A DNA stretch of 13,282 bases, from the NCBI GenBank assembly GCA_037447655.1, contig JBBHKE010002393.1, positions 333,578 to 346,859 on the forward strand. The letters run 5' to 3'. The notes below the pieces were generated by a model. That model worked only from the letters and a program-made list of their open reading frames with translations. It was not told where the DNA came from and did not search any database. The translations under genes were made by a program, and so were the position numbers. This DNA is from Zygnema cylindricum. Lineage: Eukaryota > Streptophyta > Zygnematophyceae > Zygnematales > Zygnemataceae. Below, in pieces: positions 7,973 through 13,282 of the stretch (its first letter is position 1; every line of letters begins with the position of its first letter).

Positions 7973-8636
7973 TTATTCTACTACAAATTATTATTCATTA
8001 GTAATAACGAATATGTATGATTATTATTAATTATTATTATTTATTATGATTGTTTGACATTATTATTTATTATTATTACTACTCTTTGCTATTAATTATT
8101 ATTAATATTTATTACTATTATTTATTATAATTAACTATAATTATTACTATTTACAATGATTAATTAGAACTATTGATAATTGTTATTAGATAATATTATA
8201 TATTATTGTTAATTATTATTCTTTATTATTGATAATTATTATCATTTAATATTATTAATTATTATTACTAATCATATTGATAATTCTCATTATTGTTTAT
8301 TATTATTAATTGTTATCATTACTTATTATCATTATTATTTATTATAATTAAATATTACTCTTCCATAATATTACTTATTATGTTTATTATTCTTACTAAT
8401 TATTATTACTATTTACTATTATTGGTTTTTATTTATTAAAATTAATAATTATTATTAACATTAATTGGTATTAGTGTTAATTATTAATACCAATTATTAT
8501 TAATATTTTTTATTATTAATTATTATTATTGTTTATTATTGATAACTGTTATTAAGTTTTAATTTTATTAGTTATTATTATTGTTATTAATAATTTTTAT
8601 TATTATTAATTATTATTATTAGTTATTACTTATTAC
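7973..8636. repeat. TTA/ATT-rich degenerate microsatellite
   Basis: About 660 bp dominated by TTATTATTA, TTAATTATT and related strings on the plus strand. It abuts the GAT-rich array on the left and the 39/54-bp minisatellite on the right. The same composition, in the same orientation, is found after copy B (12709-12884) and after tail D (12976-13282). That arrangement would result if the element had inserted into a pre-existing TTA tract. Confidence 0.9.
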
Positions 8637-8955
8637 CTCCGGATCTCAACATTTTCTCCTTCACTACGCGACAGCATCTCCATCTCGACATTTTCTCCTT
8701 TCCTACGCGACAGCACGCACAACGTGTACCTCCGGATCTCGACATTTTCTCCTTCATTACGCGACAACATCTCCATCTCGACATTTTCTCCTTCACTACG
8801 CGACAACATCTCCATCTCGACATTTTCTCCTTTACTACGCGATAGCACGCACAACGTGTACCTCCGGATCTTGACTTTTTCTCCTTCACTACGCGACAAC
8901 ATCTCTATCTCGACATTTTCTCATTCACTACACGACAGCACACACATTGTCGAAA
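8637..8955. repeat. 39/54-bp compound minisatellite
   Basis: The anchor GACATTTTCTCC (with small changes) recurs with its C at 8650, 8689, 8743, 8782, 8821, 8875 and 8914. The spacings are 39, 54, 39, 39, 54 and 39. The 54-bp units carry an extra segment with GCACGCACAACGTGTACCTC in place of ACATCTCCA. Both lengths are multiples of three, so several frames stay open on both strands by arithmetic. It lies at the junction between TTA repeat and the C-rich leader of copy B and may be part of that element's 5' UTR. Confidence 0.92.
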
Positions 8956-9125
8956 CCACAGGTGTGACCCCCACTAGGTCATTACTAGCCTCCCCCCCCC
9001 TCCCCATGAATCATTCGACTCCCCAGCCCCCCATATAGAGAGTTCCAAAACACACACACAAAAAACACAATCCTTAAAAAACATAAAAAAAAAATCAAAC
9101 AAACATTTCTTTATCCTCTCTCCCA

Positions 9126-9153
9126 CCCCCCCCCCCCCCCCCCCGCCCCCCCC
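9126..9153. repeat. Poly-C tract
   Basis: Nineteen C residues (9126-9144), one G, then eight C residues (9146-9153). Such a run is prone to slippage, so its exact length is likely to vary and may be miscounted in the assembly. Confidence 0.9.
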
Positions 9154-9187
9154 TATACCCCTTACACACCCAAAACCGATACTTGAA

Positions 9188-9247
9188 CCCCTCCCCCCCC
9201 TCCCCCACCTCCCCCACCTCCCCCACCTCCCCCTCCCCTCTCCCCCC
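9188..9247 (-). other. G-quadruplex-prone tract (minus strand)
   Basis: On the plus strand ACCTCCCCC-type units repeat within a C-rich tract. The minus strand therefore carries at least four G5 runs separated by AGGT-like loops, an ideal pattern for a G-quadruplex; the plus strand could form an i-motif. It lies about 140 bp upstream of the first likely start codon of copy B, where it could affect transcription or translation, though this is inference. Confidence 0.75.
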
Positions 9248-9382
9248 TCTTTTACGGCATCACACTTTATAATACATTCTATCCCGCTACCAATTTTCCC
9301 ATACACATGGTTCCTATTCCACTCCCATGTTTTCTCGTCCTATCACCCTCCCAATTCCCATGGTTTCTTTGACTTGTCAACC

Positions 9383-10677
9383 ATGTCTGGAAGCCCTTCT
9401 TTTTCCCTTCTCCCTCCCCCACCTCCACCCAAACCTCGTAAACAAGCCTCTAGGCGTTTGGAATGTCCTGGGTGTCTCAACCTTTTTCTGCTGGGGCCGG
9501 TATTTCCCTTCATACACGGAGTTGTCGCCATTGTAGAGCCCTGGGTGGTCCTTTGTCTATCACCTCTCCTCAACCGTCGTCGACCACACTCCCGTTCGGC
9601 CCCACAGATGAAGACTGGACTTTTGTTCGTGAGTTAGATGTTTTGGGGGCTTATGATTTGGGAGCCCCTCGCCCGCGATTGTACACCCATATTCATATGG
9701 CCGTGAGGACAATAGTACAAGATGCTCTCCACCTCCCTTTGTCCCACATTTCTTCAAACCCGACAGACATTGCTCATTGGCACCTTCTTTTTATGTTCTC
9801 TCTTTGGGTCCTAGTCCTTCCCGGTCGTGGAGGGGGCAGTGGGGCTAGGGAAACTATGGCACGTTGTCGCCAATTCATTCATGGTGATTGGAAGGCCCTA
9901 CAGGCCGAGCATGAGGATCGGGTATCGAGCACCTCTCTCATACCACGTCGCCCACCTAAGCCATCAGATGTCCCGGCCTCTTATCGTCGAGCAATTCACT
10001 TAGGCCGTGTTGGTGAGCTTTCTCGAGCGGTTCGGGCCCTACAACCATTCACCCTTACTCCCCGATCTTCTTCCACTATTGAGGTCTTTCGAGCTCTCCA
10101 CCCCCCTGCACATTCTCCTTTACCCCCTTCCATCCACGCCTTTGAGCCTTCTGAGAGTTTTACTTTAGATCGGGAGGTTTTCATTAAAGCACTTAGCTCT
10201 TCTCCTCATCTTTCACCGGGGGGCCCTTCGGGCACAGTGTATGAGTTGTTTCGCGATGTTTTGCCCCCTGAATCGGGTGCTAGGGGGTTTGATGTGTTTT
10301 TTCGAGTATGTTCTCTTATAGCTAGTGGGGATGTGCCCCCTCGGATTTGTGATCTTCTCACGGCATCTCGCCTTGTGGCAGTCGCCAAACCTAATGGAGG
10401 GATCCGCCCTATTGCCGTGGGAGAGGTTTTATACCGATTGGTGGCTCGTGCGATATGTCTCCAGCTCCAACCAGCTTTCCATGACTATTTCTCTCCCCAT
10501 CAGTTTGGAGTGGCCACGAGAGGAGGTTGTGAGGCCGTGGTCCACGGGATTCGGGCTTTGTTGGATGTACATCCAAATTGGTTGGTACTTCATGTCGACG
10601 TTTCCAATGCATTTAATACGGTGGATCGGAACGTGATTTTTTCACAGCTTATGGCGGCTTCATCTCCAATTGTCTAA
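9383..10677 (+). pseudogene. Copy B ORF part 1: zinc finger and RT front half
   Basis: The likely start is ATG 9383 (CAACCATGT context). It opens a frame with a Pro-rich stretch and LECPGC. The rest of the finger, SLHTRSCRHC, is one frame away, in the frame used from 9463 onward. A T5 run at 9483-9487 is where one missing T would explain the shift. The joined pattern is a C-x2-C ... H-type zinc finger like those that bind target DNA in R2-type elements. After a spacer come the RT blocks: KPNGGIRPIAVGE (Lys at 10387), HQFGVATRGGCEAVVHGI, and motif A VDVSNAFNTVDR with its catalytic Asp at 10597. The frame stops at TAA 10675-10677, a probable CAA-to-TAA change, with homology continuing directly after it. 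Confidence 0.88.
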
Positions 10678-12138
10678 TTATTCCCTTTTGTGAGGGCTTT
10701 CTATTCTTTGACAAACAGCCTTTCCTTTTCGACCGACGGTGATCTCATTCCACTCTCCTCTGCGACTGGCACTCGCCAAGGCGACCCTCTGGGCGGACCT
10801 TTGTTCGCCCTTGCCCACTATCGGGCCCTTCGTGCTTCCGCAACCGCTTTCATTTCTTGCCTTTTCCCTTTGGTTGCAGATGATATGCACATAATTGGGC
10901 CTAGAGAACAAGTCATGTTGGCATACGATTTTTTCAAAGAACGTTTAGCCGAACTCAACCTTTCAATCCAACCTTCAAAGTGTGTTATTTGGTCTCGTCA
11001 GGATATTCCACCTTCCTTTACCCCCCCTCTTGGTTTTCAAACCCCTTCTCCTTCCGATGGCATTCGTGTGCTAGGTTGCCCCTTTGGTTCGGATACTTTC
11101 GTGACCCAATTGCTTGATGATGCTTTACAGACACATTTGGCCCAGGTGGACGACTTTCCTCACCTTCACGATCCCCAAGTGGCTTTTGCTATGTTAACCA
11201 GGTGTTTTCCCCATCGCCCTTCTTACCTCACTCGTCCTTCCCCTTCCACCTCGACATTCGTCTCTTCTCTTTCGGCATATGACGATCGCCTCATGGACGT
11301 CCTTTACACTCTGTTAGGTTGTGGGGCATTCGATCGCGAGTCCAGGCCCTCAGCCCGCATTCAGGCTTCCCTCCCTGTATCTGTCGGAGGGTTGGGTCTC
11401 TTATTGACTGCTCGTGTTGCTCCCGCTGCCTATTTGGGAAGTTGGTGTCTTATTGCCTCTACCTTTGTTTCCCGTTTTTTGGCTAGGGACACCCTTGTTC
11501 TAGCTACTGTGGTCCCCCTCGTTTCAGACGGTGTGTTAGCGTTCCAGCGGACTCTATTGGACGCGTCACGTTCTCTTCTTCCCCATGCGCTAGTGGATGT
11601 GCCGATTTTCTCCACCTTGGTTACCACATCAGCTGAGCGTGTCCAAGAATCAATTTCCGATCGGGCTGTCGCCGCCATTAAATCTAACCTTCTCAAGGCG
11701 CTTCCCTCTGATTTTTCGCCTGCCCTTCTTCTCTCTTGTGGTGGACCAGGTTCTGGATCTTGGCTTTTGGCTACACCTATTTTGTCAACTCTCCGATTCT
11801 CAACTGCTCAATTCACCATCGCCCTTCGATTTCGCCTTGGCCTCCCCTATCCTCCTTTACTTGGCTCTCTTGTTCGTGCATGTGGTCGTGTTTTGGGGCC
11901 CGATGGTGTCCATCTGCTTCATTGCTCCCATGGGGATTTGATCCAAGCGCACGACACTATTCACGACGTTAATGCGATTATCGCTTCGGAGGGGGGCTTT
12001 TCTGTGCGTCGGGAGGTTTCTCACATTATTCCATCACGTTGGATCGATATTGTTTTGCTTGATGGTGCCCGTCGCTTGTCCGGTGATATTGTTTTGGAAA
12101 ACCCTTTTTCGGCTACGGTTGTTGGTCGGGCGGCTTGA
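10678..12138 (+). pseudogene. Copy B ORF part 2: RT catalytic half and C-terminal region
   Basis: This is the same frame as part 1, resuming directly after the TAA with FPFVRAFY. Motif B is GTRQGDPLGGPLFAL (Gln codon 10777). Motif C is VADD, with both catalytic Asp codons at 10879 and 10882. QPSKCV and GIRVLGCPFG follow. The thumb and linker region runs to about 11750. The C-terminal part has ACG, HLLHC and HD, a zinc-knuckle-like set in which the first Cys, present in copy A, is Arg here. It then has RREV (Glu at 12013), IDIVLL (Asp at 12046) and GDIVLEN (Asp at 12085), a possible PD-(D/E)XK-type nuclease. It ends at TGA 12136-12138, a stop shared with copy A. Confidence 0.9.
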
Positions 12139-12495
12139 AATGTTGGGGTGGCGGCTTGTGATGCCGCTAAGGCGAAGGAGCGTCATTATGCTCACATGGA
12201 CCCCATGGATGACTTTATTCTGATAGCGGTCGAGATCTTTAGTTGTGTGGGCGTTGCAATGGACGAGTTTCTCCGTACTTGCGCTCGACGAGCTTTCGAG
12301 CGCCGAGGACCTGGGAGCCCTCTTCCTTCGGTCTTTACATCTTTTTATCGTCGACGCTTATCTATGGCTTTACAGCGAGTGCAGGCTTCTATTCTCCCCA
12401 GATCGACTATCTCGGTTGTGGATCGTCGCCGTGTTTCAAACCTCCCTCAACATGCTCCCCCGGGTTGGGGGGACTTACGGGGTTGCTTTTCATAG
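12139..12495 (+). pseudogene. Copy B ORF part 3: segment beyond the shared TGA
   Basis: The same frame continues for 118 codons to TAG 12493-12495. It begins VGVAACDAAKAKERHY, then has FLRTCARRAFERRGPGSP, LQRVQAS and a C-terminal VSNLPQHAPPGWGD. Comparing with copy A by eye over about 68 codons gives roughly nine silent and twelve amino-acid-changing differences. That is more silent change than free drift would give, so this segment was coding in the elements' past. The Lys-rich start could supply the last residue of the nuclease motif. Either the stop is a lesion in the shared ancestor or it is read through. Confidence 0.8.
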
Positions 12496-12708
12496 ATAGA
12501 TAATTGAGTTAGTGTTAGAGTTGTGGTTTTGGATTTGAGTGTTGCCGGGCTTTTCATTTCGGGTTTGGGTGCTTATATTTGCCTTGTTGTTGTTCCCGTT
12601 GCTCTCTTTAATTTCATTGCCCTGGTAGTTTTTAAGTGTTGGCCATGCCACCCTTTTTGTACCCTCGAACTCAGATGGTTTACCATCGTGCTTTTTAATT
12701 TATCCTGC
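12496..12708 (+). other. 3' UTR and conserved tail of copy B
   Basis: This aligns with 3754-3974 of copy A. The final 68 bp (12641-12708) run from GGCCATGCCAC through ACTCAGATGGTTTACCATCG to TTTATCCTGC and are nearly the same in copies A, B and D. No polyadenylation-type A-run follows; TTA-rich DNA does. A frame open through here (12523-12840) is a chance frame. Confidence 0.8.
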
Positions 12709-12884
12709 CTTTTTTCTATTATAAATTATCCTTACTATAATTACTTATTATTACTATCTTTTATCATTTCCAGTTATTCATTAGTATTTGTTACTACTTG
12801 TTACTTTTATTTTTATTACTTTTATTACTTTATACATTAATATATATTAGTATTGGCTATTACTTGTTATTCATTAATAATAGT
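12709..12884. repeat. TTA-rich tract between two element tails
   Basis: Strings such as TTACTATAATTACTTATTATTACTATC and TTACTTTTATTACTT occur, on the plus strand in the same orientation as 7973-8636. It is either the split target of copy B or the tail-addition product of copy B. Confidence 0.85.
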
Positions 12885-12975
12885 TCTGTTTGTGGTCTTT
12901 CAGATTCGGCCATGCCATCTTTTTTGTACACCTGGACTCAGATGGTTTACCATCGTGCTTTTTAATTTATCATGC
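12885..12975 (+). mobile_element. Solo 3' tail of the same retrotransposon family (copy D)
   Basis: 12908-12975 repeats the 68-bp tail of copies A and B (GGCCATGCCA ... TTTATCATGC), and similarity extends back to about 12892 (GTGGTCTTTCAG, compared with GTAGTTTTTCAG in copy A). Upstream there is only TTA-rich DNA, so this is an extremely 5'-truncated insertion or a duplicated tail. It resembles copy A slightly more than copy B in the stretch before GGCC. Confidence 0.85.
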
Positions 12976-13282
12976 GGTTTTTTTATTACTATTTATTGTT
13001 ATTATTAGATACTACTATGTGTTATTATTGCTTACAATTATTATATCTTATTTATTTTATTAGAAATATTTATTAATATTTTTATTTGGTATTTACTTCA
13101 TTTGTTATTTGTTATTATTTCTTTTTTATATTTATGTGTTATTACTTATAATTATTTCTTATTATCATTATAAATATTATTTACTCGTATAAATATATTA
13201 TTTAATATTCTTATTTATAATTAGTATTCAATACAATTATTTACTATTATATTTTATTATTATCAATTATTTATTATACATT
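12976..13282. repeat. TTA/ATT-rich degenerate microsatellite
   Basis: AT-rich simple sequence (TTATTATTAG, TTATTTATT and similar) runs to the window edge. It follows copy D directly. No coding content is seen. Confidence 0.88.

Larger units (their letters stand above)
8637..12708 (+). mobile_element. Near full-length non-LTR retrotransposon (copy B)
   Basis: A retrotransposon of about 3.3-4.1 kb, depending on whether the minisatellite and C-rich tracts are its leader. From 5' to 3' it has a possible leader (8637-9382), an N-terminal zinc finger, a reverse transcriptase (about 10370-11000), a C-terminal zinc-knuckle/nuclease-like region, a 3' UTR and a 68-bp conserved tail (12641-12708). No apurinic endonuclease domain precedes the RT. 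That, and the zinc finger plus C-terminal Cys/His region, is the plan of the older non-LTR groups (R2/R4/CRE-like) that use a restriction-like endonuclease. TTA-rich DNA flanks both ends. The 5' boundary is inferred; the 3' boundary is well supported by copies A and D. Confidence 0.85.

Noticed and set aside
8626-8902. Minus-strand frames with a repeating SRSEGENVEMEML-like peptide
   Set aside because: They are translations of the 39/54-bp minisatellite, whose unit lengths are multiples of three, so several frames stay open by arithmetic. No independent gene signal was seen.
8637-8955. CRISPR-like array of regular repeats
   Set aside because: The intervals between anchors are themselves repeated rather than unique spacers, and the context is a eukaryotic retrotransposon. 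The 38-bp repeat at 4578 was rejected for the same reason.
8974-9306. Minus-strand Gly/Arg-rich 110-codon frame
   Set aside because: The glycine run is the reverse complement of poly-C and CCT repeats in the element's leader.
9327-9536. Alternative 69-codon frame starting at ATG 9327 as a separate first ORF
   Set aside because: It overlaps the zinc-finger frame in a different frame and has no recognisable motif. The CPGC and later Cys/His residues fall in the other two frames.
11430-11696. Minus-strand 88-codon frame inside copy B
   Set aside because: Antisense shadow of the retrotransposon coding sequence, without any recognised domain.
12523-12840. 105-codon hydrophobic frame after copy B
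   Set aside because: It runs through the 3' UTR, the conserved tail and the TTA tract, and is explained by T-rich composition.

Overview
The window looks like a transposon-rich intergenic stretch of a eukaryotic nuclear genome. No intact host gene is visible. Signs of a eukaryote are the Ty1/copia RNase H with a plant-type polypurine tract and LTR start, non-LTR retrotransposon reverse transcriptases, long AT-rich micro- and minisatellites, and decay of CGA codons to TGA. From memory, without a search, the reverse transcriptase family resembles elements I associate with seedless land plants. I therefore favour a bryophyte, fern or lycophyte genome, at moderate to low confidence.

Layout. 1-557 is the decayed 3' end of a Ty1/copia polyprotein, followed by a polypurine tract and the start of its LTR (571 on). 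A minus-strand tRNA-like remnant lies at about 786-849. 850-1612 is mostly unassigned. 1613-1918 is an old reverse transcriptase scrap (copy C). 2256-2680 and 5380-6470 carry a diverged family of repeats built from small palindromes. 3003-3974 is a 5'-truncated non-LTR retrotransposon (copy A). 4578-4805 is a 38-bp tandem repeat. 7180-7970 is GAT/ATG-rich simple sequence, and 7975-8636 is TTA-rich.

8637-12708 is the centrepiece: a near full-length non-LTR retrotransposon (copy B). It has a possible 5' leader made of a 39/54-bp minisatellite and C-rich tracts. Its long reading frame carries an N-terminal zinc finger, a reverse transcriptase with all three catalytic aspartates, and a C-terminal zinc-knuckle/nuclease-like region. 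It ends in a 3' UTR with a conserved 68-bp tail. The frame is broken by one frameshift (about 9483-9487), a TAA (10675) and a TGA (12136). A second, isolated 68-bp tail (copy D) lies downstream, and TTA-rich DNA follows both tails.

The parts that stand out are these: the TGA sits at the same codon in copies A and B; copy B and tail D are embedded in TTA-rich repeat, which suggests target preference; the 3' ends are stacked; and an 8-3-8 palindrome family recurs across two separate regions. I do not see a defence system, operon or other multi-gene host system.
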